Source: Planctomycetota bacterium (lineage in GTDB: Bacteria; Planctomycetota; Planctomycetia; Pirellulales; Lacipirellulaceae). Taken from it: a DNA stretch of 15,356 nt. Each line of letters opens with the position of its first letter. Position 1 is the first letter of the stretch. Below the pieces are notes generated by a model. It did no database searches. It was not told the origin of the DNA and was given only the letters and a program-made list of their open reading frames with translations. The stretch is from assembly GCA_013151315.1 (NCBI GenBank), contig JAADIN010000073.1, positions 1 through 15,356 of the forward strand, written 5' to 3'. The position numbers and the translations under genes are program-made. Positions 1 to 7,073 of this stretch are shown here, piece by piece.

Positions 1-660
1 GCGCCGCTCAGCAAGGCGGCCCTCCACGCAGCGGGGCATTTTTATCCGGGTCACACCGAGTTGCTCGCCGAACGCTGTGGCGTCGACGACTTCGCGATGA
101 TGCTCTACCTGCCGTCACCTGAGGTGCCCCCCTGCCCTGCCGGCTTGGGCGTTGTCCACGTCACGCTGCACATGGCGCTGCGCGATGTTTTTGCTAACCT
201 CACCACCGAGGCCGTGCTAGCCAAATGTCGTCTGGCTCATTCTTTCATGCACGAGGGCATGGGGCTTGCGTCGCCTCGAATCGGCGTCTGCGCGCTCAAT
301 CCCCATGCGGGAGAAGACGGCCTCTTCGGCGACGAAGAATCGCAAGTCATCGCCCCGGCCGTCGCCAAGGCCCGCGAGATTGGAATCGACGCCACAGGCC
401 CCTTTCCTACGGACACGCTCATGGGCCGCGCTCGCGATGGCGAGTTCGATGCGCTAGTCGCTATGTATCACGACCAGGGGCACATCGCACTAAAACTGCT
501 TGCCATGCATCGAGCCGTAAACGTCACGCTCGGCCTGCCGATCGTGCGCACCAGCGTCGCCCACGGCACCGCGTTCGACCGCGCCTGGCAAGGCACGGCC
601 GAAGCCAGCGGCATGGTGGCAGCGATGCTGACCGCGGCGAAGTTGAGCCGAAGGGCGTAG
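1..660 (+). CDS. pdxA: 4-hydroxythreonine-4-phosphate dehydrogenase, 3' part (5' end outside window)
   Basis: The frame is open from base 1 to the TAG at 658-660 and gives about 219 C-terminal residues, against about 330 for a full PdxA. PdxA oxidises and decarboxylates 4-phosphohydroxy-L-threonine with NAD in the DXP-dependent route to pyridoxal 5'-phosphate, in the cytoplasm. Family signatures are visible: PLSKAAL and GHTELLAERC near the start, HVTLHMALRDV, SPRIGVCALNPHAGEDGLFG, MYHDQGHIALKLL and VNVTLGLPIVRTSVAHGTAFD. The His residues in GHTE, LHMALRD and YHDQGH correspond to the three metal-binding histidines of the family. The stop codon lies in the left arm of an inverted repeat shared with the convergent gene. 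Identity is firm; nothing can be said about its start or promoter. Confidence 0.96.
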   Translation, partial: APLSKAALHAAGHFYPGHTELLAERCGVDDFAMMLYLPSPEVPPCPAGLGVVHVTLHMALRDVFANLTTEAVLAKCRLAHSFMHEGMGLASPRIGVCALNPHAGEDGLFGDEESQVIAPAVAKAREIGIDATGPFPTDTLMGRARDGEFDALVAMYHDQGHIALKLLAMHRAVNVTLGLPIVRTSVAHGTAFDRAWQGTAEASGMVAAMLTAAKLSRRA

Positions 661-692
661 GCCGGAACGAGTTTCACGAGTTCCGGCCTACG
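656..692. terminator. Perfect 12-bp inverted repeat between convergent genes (REP-like, possible bidirectional terminator)
   Basis: Arms 656-667 (CGTAGGCCGGAA) and 681-692 (TTCCGGCCTACG) are exact reverse complements around a 13-nt loop. The stop TAG of the plus-strand pdxA (658-660) and the TAG of the minus-strand gene (688-690) occupy symmetric positions in the two arms. There is no T-run, so factor-independent termination is uncertain. The GTAGGCCGGAAC core resembles a dispersed palindrome I associate with planctomycete genomes, which is recollection and not tested here. Confidence 0.6.
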
Positions 693-1533
693 GATGCGCT
701 TCTCGCAGTCGCTCAACAACCAGCGACGTCTCATCGGTCCATTGCACGTCGCCCGGCTTGTACTGGAAGATGCCCGGATCGATCGCCTGGGCAAATTGCA
801 CCTCAAAGATTTCGTAGCGAACGAGCGGATCTCGGGTCGGACGCAGCCCGGCAACCGTGCTCAGCAAGTAAGCATCGCTCGAGCGCCGGTGTTCGATAAC
901 GTAGGGAAACAGTTTTTCTCTGCCCAGCAGTACCAACACATGGTGCGGCAATTGCTTAGGCCAAGGGCTTGCCTCTTCGCGCACCGAGGGCTCCAAGCTT
1001 ACGCCCAGCGAGGCAAGCTCTTCGCTACGCCAATGGCCGACCAGCGCGTAGACGGCCAAACCATTCAGCTGGGTTTGGCGTGGCGGGTCAAAATCAAACC
1101 GTTGCAACAAGTCGGCTAGCATCTGCGTCAATCCACCTCGACCTTGCGAGGCAGCTAGCGAGGGCAATCGTGATTGCAACAACTTGACATCCAAACGGTG
1201 AACTTCCCGCCCACTAGGAAGCCGGCGGTCGGTCCATAAATAATCGCCGTCGAAGACTTGGACAAAACTGGCCGTCTTGCCCGCGACTTGCGTTTGCATT
1301 TCCCACTTCGAAACATGCTGCTCACCCGTTCTCCGTTGCCAGTAGTTACCCGAACCCATCAGCGTATGTTCGTCCAGCCGCGATTGATGGCGAATTCGGG
1401 CAGCAATGCTCTCGTGCCATTGGATTGCCTCGAGCGCACTGGCAAGCGTTTGGTTGCCGCTAGCAACGGGCACCGTCGACTGGGCACCGGCGACTGCTAT
1501 CACTGCAAGCCACCAAGCCACCACGCAAGGCAC
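688..1533 (-). CDS. Secreted LolA-like (outer-membrane lipoprotein carrier fold) protein
   Basis: The gene encodes 281 residues from a GTG at 1531-1533. A GAGGT Shine-Dalgarno lies 9 nt upstream, outside the repeat that fills the longer open frame to 1794, so I chose this start. The N-terminus is a hydrophobic signal peptide (about residues 1-17, VVAWWLAVIAVAGA then QS), although it lacks the usual basic residues. The body has features seen in planctomycete LolA/DUF-type periplasmic proteins: GSGNYWQ near residue 50, a VFDGDYLWTDRRL strand, and a C-terminal DPLVRYEIFEVQFAQAIDPGIFQYKPGD segment. Such proteins have a half-barrel fold that binds lipid or lipoprotein. No catalytic motif is visible. 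It is convergent with pdxA and stands alone. The family call is tentative; that it is a real exported protein is likely. Confidence 0.62.
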   Translation of the reverse strand: MPCVVAWWLAVIAVAGAQSTVPVASGNQTLASALEAIQWHESIAARIRHQSRLDEHTLMGSGNYWQRRTGEQHVSKWEMQTQVAGKTASFVQVFDGDYLWTDRRLPSGREVHRLDVKLLQSRLPSLAASQGRGGLTQMLADLLQRFDFDPPRQTQLNGLAVYALVGHWRSEELASLGVSLEPSVREEASPWPKQLPHHVLVLLGREKLFPYVIEHRRSSDAYLLSTVAGLRPTRDPLVRYEIFEVQFAQAIDPGIFQYKPGDVQWTDETSLVVERLREAHP

Positions 1534-1542
1534 GGTTGTTAT

Positions 1543-1547
1543 ACCTC
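1543..1547 (-). promoter_or_regulatory. Shine-Dalgarno GAGGT deciding the GTG start at 1533
   Basis: GAGGT on the minus strand sits 9 nt before the GTG at 1531-1533. It supports a start immediately before the signal peptide over any start inside the upstream repeat element. Confidence 0.55.
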
Positions 1548-1563
1548 GAACTAAAAAGAGTTT

Positions 1564-1700
1564 TGCCCGCGAAACACGCGAAAACACACGAAAACAAAAA
1601 TCTTTTTTCGACGAATGCCTTGATTCGACGAACAAGAAAGAGTCCTCGCACTCTTCCAAAAAACACTGCTTTTCGCGTTCTTTCGCGTCTTTCGCGGGCA
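1564..1700. repeat. Long imperfect inverted repeat (arms about 30 nt)
   Basis: The left arm 1564-1594 begins TGCCCGCGAAACACGCGAAA. The reverse complement of the right arm 1671-1700 begins TGCCCGCGAAAGACGCGAAA. The arms match except for a few substitutions, around a central segment of about 76 nt that contains a TTCGACGA direct repeat (1617-1634 region). The element lies in non-coding sequence and looks like a dispersed, non-autonomous palindromic repeat. There is no transposase and no evident target duplication. Confidence 0.6.
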
Positions 1701-1860
1701 GGTTCTTGCTAGCGTTTTCACTTGGAGTTAAACGGCGCAATTTAGATTTCCTTTGCCGGTTTTGACGGTTTTGCCAAAGATTCCGGTCGCACAAGGCCGA
1801 CCAATTACTTCCAGGGGAGTTCCCAGCGCGAGTTGGGCAACGAGCCTGTGTAGGGATTCT

Positions 1861-1901
1861 AGTGCTTTGGCAATCCTTAGCAATGACAATGGCAAAGCAC
1901 T
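1861..1901. repeat. Hairpin-forming inverted repeat, 9-bp perfect stem
   Basis: AGTGCTTTG (1861-1869) pairs exactly with CAAAGCACT (1893-1901). After one mismatch the next two positions also pair. It lies about 130 nt upstream of the secreted-protein gene at 2030. It could be a dispersed intergenic palindrome or a structured leader element; no T-run follows on either strand. Confidence 0.5.
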
Positions 1902-2016
1902 CGTGAGAGTCCCCCGGTCGGGTCCACGGCAGATAATTTGATTTGCCACGGGCGACGCTGGGACTAACGATTCAGACAGCCAAGCCAAATGATTCTCGCA
2001 ATCGGTTGCAAATAGC

Positions 2017-2022
2017 GAGGGG
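2017..2022 (+). promoter_or_regulatory. Shine-Dalgarno GAGGGG deciding the ATG start at 2030
   Basis: GAGGGG lies 7 nt upstream of the ATG at 2030, directly before a classical MKKHFLTLTIC signal peptide. The longer frame from 1943 is therefore not the gene start. Confidence 0.7.
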
Positions 2023-2029
2023 AAATACC

Positions 2030-3376
2030 ATGAAAAAACACTTTTTGACACTCACCATCTGTACGTCAGCTCTGTTGGCTTCGGCCAACGGCTTTGCCCA
2101 AGGGCCCTTGGGAGGTCACGGCAGAATTGCTTACAACCTGCCGCCGGCCCAACGACTCATGGAGCCAGGCCCCGGCGTTGGCGGCCCAGGTCCCGGCGTT
2201 TTGGGCCCCATGGCCACTCGCGGGGTAAGGCCTGCTGCGGCGATGGGAAGAGGCCCTGGCGGCCCGGGAGGCTATATGGCGGCGGGTGGCAATTGTGCGC
2301 CACCGATGGGAGGCAGCCCTCCGATCACTTCGCAAATCGCCTTCCTCGGACCTGCGGGCGGAGAAGTTGCCTGGGATATCAGCGGACAAGGCATGTTTGA
2401 TTCCACGCCGCTGATCCTGCCGGGACGGCAAAACTTCACACAAGCTGCGATTTACCGACTCAAGCTTACCAACTTGCCAGACCGACCCGGTGTCGAGCTC
2501 TACCCCACGCTTGAAATCGCACCAGTCACTCCACGCACCGATGCTTACTTGGCTCACGCGCCAATTCCGATTCAGTTCACCGACGAAGACCTCGATCAGG
2601 TGCTCAGCGGCAACTTTGTCACGAAAGTCATCTATCTCCCCGATCCGAAATTCCAGGAGCTTTCCCTCTCCGGGGTAGAAACCCTGGTCAGCACGAGATT
2701 AGGACCGGGAGTCGATCCGATTGCCGAGGCCGACCATCGCGGATCGATCATGGCGATCCTGCGAATTGGTAATCTTGACCTGCAACTTCCTGGTCAGGGG
2801 CTTGCGATGCAAGGGCAAGGCGGCGTCACCCGCGCACAGCACCAAGAGTCTCTCGGCTCGGGGTCCCGAGGCGGTTATCAACAAGTTCCGACGGAAAGTG
2901 AAATTCCTTACCAGGGTCCAATCCAACAAGGACCAGTCCAAGGCGAAATGTCCTACGACGGTGCCATGGTCGCACCCCAAGGGATGCCCACGTCCGGCTT
3001 TGCCCCTCAGGCGATGCCTCCCCACATGGTTTCCGGCATGACGACGCCCCAATGGGGCATGCCCAGCGTAGGAACTCCTATCGGCTTGCCCGGCCCGCCG
3101 CACATTCCTTTGGGACATCAGGCCGGACTGACAAGCCACACCGTTCGCAACCGCACGCGGGTGAGAATGCCGCCACCGGTTCACAAAATGAAAATCAATG
3201 TGAAACAACGACCGGGAATGAATTACCCACGACCGGTCAACCACGTAAATATTGCAGAGAACAACCGCGCAGGGTTCCGCCCATTCGGAGGCACCGTGCC
3301 CCCAGCCGTGCCTACCGCACTGCAAAAGATGGCTTCCTGGCTCAGGCCCGGTTGCAAGGACGGTTCCTGTAAATAA
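2030..3376 (+). CDS. Secreted Gly/Pro/Met-rich protein with a conserved central domain (family unnamed)
   Basis: The gene encodes 448 residues. A Sec signal peptide (MKKHFLTLTICTSALLASA, cleavage near residue 23) is followed by a low-complexity Gly/Pro stretch (residues about 24-95, PGPG/GGPG repeats). A compact domain (about 100-247) carries PLILPGRQNFTQAAIYRLKL, PDRPGVELYPTLEIAP, APIPIQFTDEDLDQVLSG, FVTKVIYLPDP and EADHRGSIMAILRIG. A second low-complexity part rich in Pro, Gln, Met and Gly and a basic tail ending CKDGSCK follow. The same domain recurs in the next gene, so the two are tandem paralogues. The stop is 20 nt before that gene, consistent with an operon. I do not recognise the function; an envelope or cell-surface role is inferred from export and composition. 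Confidence 0.8.
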   Translation: MKKHFLTLTICTSALLASANGFAQGPLGGHGRIAYNLPPAQRLMEPGPGVGGPGPGVLGPMATRGVRPAAAMGRGPGGPGGYMAAGGNCAPPMGGSPPITSQIAFLGPAGGEVAWDISGQGMFDSTPLILPGRQNFTQAAIYRLKLTNLPDRPGVELYPTLEIAPVTPRTDAYLAHAPIPIQFTDEDLDQVLSGNFVTKVIYLPDPKFQELSLSGVETLVSTRLGPGVDPIAEADHRGSIMAILRIGNLDLQLPGQGLAMQGQGGVTRAQHQESLGSGSRGGYQQVPTESEIPYQGPIQQGPVQGEMSYDGAMVAPQGMPTSGFAPQAMPPHMVSGMTTPQWGMPSVGTPIGLPGPPHIPLGHQAGLTSHTVRNRTRVRMPPPVHKMKINVKQRPGMNYPRPVNHVNIAENNRAGFRPFGGTVPPAVPTALQKMASWLRPGCKDGSCK

Positions 3377-3396
3377 ACCGCTAGTGGCTTAAAAAA

Positions 3397-4116
3397 ATGA
3401 CAACGGTGCGTAACTTTCAAAGCTCCGACTTCGGTCGGAAGCTTGTCGATGGCAAAGTGTTTATGGCAGCTCTGCTTGGTCTGCTGCTCTGTGCTCCGGC
3501 ACGGGCCGAGGACCAACCAGTGCATTGGCTTCATGCTGGTGCAATGCCTCCGGGAGCGATTGGACGCCAACGACTGATGCGAGGCGGACCGTTGTCAGGA
3601 TTCTGTCAGCCGATTGCGATTCGTGCTCCCCAGGGAACACGAATCGCACCGGCGGCAGGTTCCACTTTTCTTCCAGGTCAAAAAGATCAATTGCAGGTGG
3701 GGCTGACCATTGGGCCGGTCTATCGCTTTCGCATCACCGAGATCCCCGACCATCCGGGCCTCGAAGTCTTTCCAACCGTCGAACTGGTCGACCGACTCTA
3801 TCCTCCTCAGGGACAACAGCTCCGGTTTCCGATTCCGATCGAGCTAACCCACGAAGAGCTTGTTTCTGCCGCCGAAGGACGATTCATTACTCGGGTTATT
3901 TACCTAGAAGATCCCGGTCTGGCACCAGCGATCGCGCGAGAAAACCAAGAGCAACCTTGGATCGAAGCTCGCCCGGGCGAAGACCCTCTACTGGTAGCCG
4001 ACCATCTGGGCCGACCCATGGCCATTTTACGCCTAGGAGGTCGTGTCCCTGAGAACCACCAGCCAAGCGATGCGTTCCTCTACGGTTCACCGCCCGTTCA
4101 AGTTTACGCCCGTTAG
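3397..4116 (+). CDS. Secreted paralogue of the upstream gene (central domain only)
   Basis: The gene encodes 239 residues with an N-terminal signal peptide (hydrophobic core FMAALLGLLL, cleavage probably after APARA at about residue 37). Residues about 68-213 align by eye with residues 100-247 of the preceding protein. Shared blocks are FLPGQ..Q..Q, VYRFRITEIPDHPGLEVFPTVEL, FPIPIELTHEELVSA, FITRVIYLEDP and ADHLGRPMAILRLGG. It lacks the long Gly/Pro and basic extensions. The ATG at 3397 has no clear Shine-Dalgarno; a GTG at codon 21 is a less likely alternative. It sits 20 nt after its paralogue and 56 nt before the DUF11 lipoprotein, so all three probably form one transcript. Its stop TAG lies at the edge of a palindromic repeat. 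Function is unknown. Confidence 0.78.
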   Translation: MTTVRNFQSSDFGRKLVDGKVFMAALLGLLLCAPARAEDQPVHWLHAGAMPPGAIGRQRLMRGGPLSGFCQPIAIRAPQGTRIAPAAGSTFLPGQKDQLQVGLTIGPVYRFRITEIPDHPGLEVFPTVELVDRLYPPQGQQLRFPIPIELTHEELVSAAEGRFITRVIYLEDPGLAPAIARENQEQPWIEARPGEDPLLVADHLGRPMAILRLGGRVPENHQPSDAFLYGSPPVQVYAR

Positions 4117-4138
4117 CGCCGGCGGCCACGCCGGCTAC
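4112..4138. repeat. GC-rich REP-like palindrome overlapping a stop codon
   Basis: GCCGGC (4118-4123) and GCCGGC (4130-4135) form a 6-bp stem with a 6-nt loop. Outer GTTAGC and GCTAC sequences extend it with a bulge. The TAG in GTTAGC (4114-4116) ends the secreted paralogue gene. It lies within the presumed three-gene operon, so it could be an mRNA-stability or attenuation hairpin or simply a dispersed repeat. Confidence 0.5.
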
Positions 4139-4172
4139 CCACAGAAAAACTCACCACAACCAAAAAACGGCC

Positions 4173-5438
4173 GTGCCAACCAACATCCCCACAACCTCGC
4201 CGGCCAACCTCCGACCACCTGTGTGGTTCCGCTACGGCGTCGTCGCCGTGGCAACGCTCATTCTCTGCTCCTGCCAAGCCATCGAGCCAGTCAATAGTTC
4301 CGGCGCGTTCGCCCCAAGCGCATATCGCGAGCCTGCTACGCATAACGAATCGAGAAGGGTTCATCTTGCAAGCCATACCGACCAACAATCGCCGGTCGTC
4401 CCCGCAATCTACATTCAAGATACCCACGCCGCACCACCTGCGGTGCGACGGATGGAATACCAAGATCGTCTCCACACGGTCGGCTACGAGATGCCGCCCT
4501 GCCAAGCCTGCGCTTGTGCCAGCGACCATCCGATCGGACCACGCGACGAATACCTCTGCGATGGCGGCGACTACGGCCTCCCCGCCGCAGTTCGCAAAGA
4601 CTGGCAAATCGACGGCCTGCAGCAAGAAGATACCATCGCGCACTACGACACGGTCGACGGGCGCACGGTCATCACTCCCAGCAATCGTGTTTGCATCTAC
4701 GCGCCCCGTTTTGGAGTCGTCCGCCGCGAAATCGACTTGCACGAATACGCTCGCTACGATACGACCGTTGGCTTCAACGACAACTTGGCGCTGGCCAGAA
4801 TCGACGAAACCGAAAGAGCTTTTGCTTCCCAGGCCGATCTTGAACCGACCATCCATCGGGCCGAGAATCCCCCGAGCTTATTGCGCGAACGTCAACAGTT
4901 GGGCGAGCTCGATCAAGAGTTGAGCGCCGTCGAATTCGATGGCTCGCTGGCACCTTATGCCGATCTCCAGATCATCCGCGTCGGCACGATCAGCAACAAC
5001 GAAAACGCGCTCGTCGCTCGCGCAAGTTTGGCTGCCATCACTTGGGCTGGCGATCAATCGCCGCAAATCACGATCAACCGTCGCCAAGCCCATGCGGCCG
5101 TCAGCCAACAACAAGCGGGCATCGTTTATCACCAAAAGGATCCAACCAAACCCCATTTGCGACTCATCAAACTTGCGTCGGCGGGGTCTGCTCAGCCGGG
5201 CGAAGTGGTCGAGTTCACCCTCCGCTTCGACAACATCGGCTCGCAAGTCATGGGCAACGTGACGATTGTCGATCATCTCACCACGCGACTCGAGTACGTG
5301 CCCGACAGCGCCACCGCAAGCGTCGAGGCCGCATTCAGCCTCGAGCCCAGCAGTTCCGGCGGCTCCAAAGTCCTACGCTGGGAAATCCAAGAGCCGCTCG
5401 AAGGCGGCATTTTGCAGTTCAAGTGCAAGGTGCTGTAA
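4173..5438 (+). CDS. DUF11-domain lipoprotein
   Basis: The gene encodes 421 residues from GTG 4173. A GTG at 4221 would give a shorter signal peptide and is a fair alternative; neither has a Shine-Dalgarno. The N-terminus is a lipoprotein signal: a hydrophobic VVAVATLIL run and then lipobox LCSC with the acylated Cys at 34. Residues about 328-421 match the DUF11/TIGR01451 conserved-repeat type: KLASAGSAQPGEVVEFTLRF, DNIGSQVMGNVTIVDHL, RLEYVPDSATAS and a final RWEIQEPLEGGILQFKCKV. DUF11 domains are Ig-like modules common in surface proteins. The middle region has a CQACACASD cluster and no known domain that I recognise. It is the third gene of the exported cluster, which suggests a shared envelope role with the two paralogues; this is inference. 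Confidence 0.8.
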   Translation: MPTNIPTTSPANLRPPVWFRYGVVAVATLILCSCQAIEPVNSSGAFAPSAYREPATHNESRRVHLASHTDQQSPVVPAIYIQDTHAAPPAVRRMEYQDRLHTVGYEMPPCQACACASDHPIGPRDEYLCDGGDYGLPAAVRKDWQIDGLQQEDTIAHYDTVDGRTVITPSNRVCIYAPRFGVVRREIDLHEYARYDTTVGFNDNLALARIDETERAFASQADLEPTIHRAENPPSLLRERQQLGELDQELSAVEFDGSLAPYADLQIIRVGTISNNENALVARASLAAITWAGDQSPQITINRRQAHAAVSQQQAGIVYHQKDPTKPHLRLIKLASAGSAQPGEVVEFTLRFDNIGSQVMGNVTIVDHLTTRLEYVPDSATASVEAAFSLEPSSSGGSKVLRWEIQEPLEGGILQFKCKVL

Positions 5439-5487
5439 CCGTCGAAGCGAATGAGCGTTAGGCGTTAAGAAATCTACTTCAACGGTG

Positions 5488-5703
5488 CTATTTCTGCGTG
5501 AGGACTTTGGCAGTTAGGTCGAGGTACGTTTCCACCGTAGACCGAGACAAGGAAGGGAAATCTTCCAAAAAACAATCGATCGTGTCACCCGCTTTGAGAT
5601 GTGCGACCAATGTTTCGACTGGCACGCGTGTCCCGGAAAAAACTGGCGTACCACCAAGTATCTGCGGATCACTGACAACAAGTTCTGGGGCAACGGAAGC
5701 CAT
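5488..5703 (-). CDS. DUF433 antitoxin-like protein, orphan
   Basis: The gene encodes 71 residues and matches the DUF433 family: VVSDPQILGGTPVFSGTRVPVETLVAHLKAGDTIDCFLEDFPSLSRSTVETYLD. This is the typical small winged-helix-like protein that usually precedes a DUF5615 PIN-like toxin gene. The ATG at 5703 has only a weak GAGA upstream. Downstream on the minus strand only about 50 nt remain before the convergent DUF11 gene, so no toxin gene is present. It may be a solitary regulator or a remnant of a toxin-antitoxin pair. The family call is firm; function in this orphan state is unknown. Confidence 0.85.
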   Translation of the reverse strand: MASVAPELVVSDPQILGGTPVFSGTRVPVETLVAHLKAGDTIDCFLEDFPSLSRSTVETYLDLTAKVLTQK

Positions 5704-5766
5704 GAGTGGCGTTTCTCAAAGGGATTAAAAGACCACTTCATTATACACATCCTCTTACGCAATAGT

Positions 5767-5874
5767 CTACAAAAAGGCTATCGCTTCGTATTTGTCTCTA
5801 GCGTCTGTCCAAGGCTCGTCGTTGGCAAAGTCTGATTGTCCTAGCCAATATTGAGCCAATCCTGCTAGTGCCAG
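5767..5874 (-). pseudogene. Possible 3' remnant of a gene (about 35 codons, no start)
   Basis: Between the Mrr-like gene and the DUF433 gene, the minus strand has a short open frame ending TAG at 5767-5769. It reads LALAGLAQYWLGQSDF followed by ANDEPWTDARDKYEAIAFL. The mix of aromatic, acidic and hydrophobic residues looks protein-like. It is bounded upstream by TGA (5875-5877) and has no ATG, GTG or TTG start with a ribosome site. It may be the C-terminal scrap of a gene truncated when the neighbouring Mrr-like gene arrived. I do not recognise the family. Confidence 0.3.
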
Positions 5875-5902
5875 TCAAATACCCCTTCCCCTCTTTTTGC
5901 CT

Positions 5903-6982
5903 CTAGAAGAGTTGTTTGCCGAAGAGCTTTTCGATTTGCATAAGGATAGAGTCCCAGTTCCAAAGTGTGACCTCTGCCTTTTTTGCCATCTCTTTCGCAG
6001 CACGAGTATAATCCGAAGTCGCTACAACAAGCGATTTATTACAATCGTAGTATTGCTTGGCACCAATAACCTGATTAATATCTCCAACACTCACTTTAGT
6101 TGTTGACGCATACCTTTTCACCTGTACGGCAATCTTGCTTTGTCCTTTGCTGGCAATCAAATCTGCACCAAAATCACCGACATAAGAAGTCTCTTCAACT
6201 CCAAAGCCTGCTCTGCTAAACATCATTCCAATGATCAGTTCAAAATCAGCAGGATGAACAGCCGCAAACCTATACGGACCGTAATGAGAGATAAGAGATT
6301 CAAGTTTTGCTTTTGAGAAATCAATTCTTTCAAACCTGTTATTAGTCGAAGCAGTTTTTGGGACTCTCTCAATTCTACCGCTAATGTGAGCGAGCAGCTG
6401 CAGGGAAGCAGAGCTGACTAATTCAATATTGCTGTCAACCATTGACGTCGTGGAATCAAAAAGATTTTGCGGGAATTTCACTTCTGCCCTAATGTCATCG
6501 TGATAGCTTTGTGTGTAATAATACAGTTCATTCATTGCAACTGCACATGCTAATTCCGGGTAACTTTCACGGTCACTGGCGATTGCCACAAGATAATCAA
6601 TTGCCGTCCGATGGTACTTACCACTGCAATTATCATTGCCGGAGCTTAGGTTGTTTAGCATCCAACAGATCAGGGGTTCCCCGCAGTAACCCTCTACTTC
6701 GACTTTCCGTGCTATATCATCCTTGTCCTGCTTTGCTATGCAAGTGAAAAGAATGTGAAGTGATTGTTCGGTGTCCAATAACGACAAAATGCTGCCTGCC
6801 AAAGCGCGGAGGGCCATGTTGGAGGACTGGGTGTAAGCGGCTATATCTTCAGCATAGCTACTTGCGATTGTAGGATTGTTTTTCGTAAATTCCAGCAAGG
6901 CGTTAGCAGCAGTGACCGACAACTTAGTCTCTTGCGCCATCCTGCTGAGAAAAATGTTAATGGGGGTTTTTGAGTTAGACAT
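5903..6982 (-). CDS. Mrr-type restriction endonuclease-like protein with helical N-terminal region
   Basis: The gene encodes 359 residues. The C-terminal 120 residues form an Mrr_cat-type PD-(D/E)xK nuclease domain: DFELIIGMMFSRAGFGVEET (E248), GDFGADLIASKG with Asp274, and IAVQVKRY with the Q-x-K of Gln287/Lys289. INQVIGAKQYYDCNKSLVVATSDYT and a C-terminal helix follow. Residues 1-238 are largely alpha-helical, possibly HEAT/ARM-like, with no catalytic motif, and may sense or bind the target. Such enzymes cut modified or foreign DNA. The ATG at 6982 has no Shine-Dalgarno. The gene is visibly more AT-rich than its flanks, suggesting horizontal transfer. The zinc-ribbon gene lies 91 nt upstream on the same strand. 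The nuclease fold is well supported; the biological target is not known. Confidence 0.82.
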   Translation of the reverse strand: MSNSKTPINIFLSRMAQETKLSVTAANALLEFTKNNPTIASSYAEDIAAYTQSSNMALRALAGSILSLLDTEQSLHILFTCIAKQDKDDIARKVEVEGYCGEPLICWMLNNLSSGNDNCSGKYHRTAIDYLVAIASDRESYPELACAVAMNELYYYTQSYHDDIRAEVKFPQNLFDSTTSMVDSNIELVSSASLQLLAHISGRIERVPKTASTNNRFERIDFSKAKLESLISHYGPYRFAAVHPADFELIIGMMFSRAGFGVEETSYVGDFGADLIASKGQSKIAVQVKRYASTTKVSVGDINQVIGAKQYYDCNKSLVVATSDYTRAAKEMAKKAEVTLWNWDSILMQIEKLFGKQLF

Positions 6983-7073
6983 GTATTTTAGCCGGGCTGC
7001 GTAAATTCAAAAAATGCTGCGTTGCTATTCCCTCTTGCAAATTACTTTACTAGTGCTGCCCTTTGCATTCCCA

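Larger units (their letters stand above)
1534..2029. other. Intergenic spacer, repeat-rich, divergent promoters expected
   Basis: These 496 bases separate the minus-strand LolA-like gene from the plus-strand secreted cluster. They hold a long imperfect inverted repeat (1564-1700), a small CCGGTTTTGACGGTTTTGCC tandem (1757-1776) and a hairpin (1861-1901). Open frames crossing it look like translated repeat sequence and not protein. No convincing -35/-10 pair was recognised. Confidence 0.6.

Noticed and set aside
1534..1794. N-terminal extension of the LolA-like protein to 1794
   Set aside because: It translates the inverted-repeat element, while the GTG at 1533 has a Shine-Dalgarno and precedes the signal peptide.
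2160..2290. Tandem DNA repeat or CRISPR-like array in the first secreted gene
   Set aside because: The short GGCCCCGGCGTTGG-type repetition is explained by Gly/Pro codons in a low-complexity protein segment; there are no regular spacers.
2699..3325. Long minus-strand open frame opposite the first secreted gene
   Set aside because: The sense strand has a signal peptide and a paralogue next door. The antisense product has no recognisable motif.
4113..4856. 247-codon minus-strand open frame opposite the DUF11 lipoprotein
   Set aside because: It is a mirror of codon bias in a GC-rich gene, with no motif and no ribosome site; the sense frame has a lipobox and a DUF11 domain.
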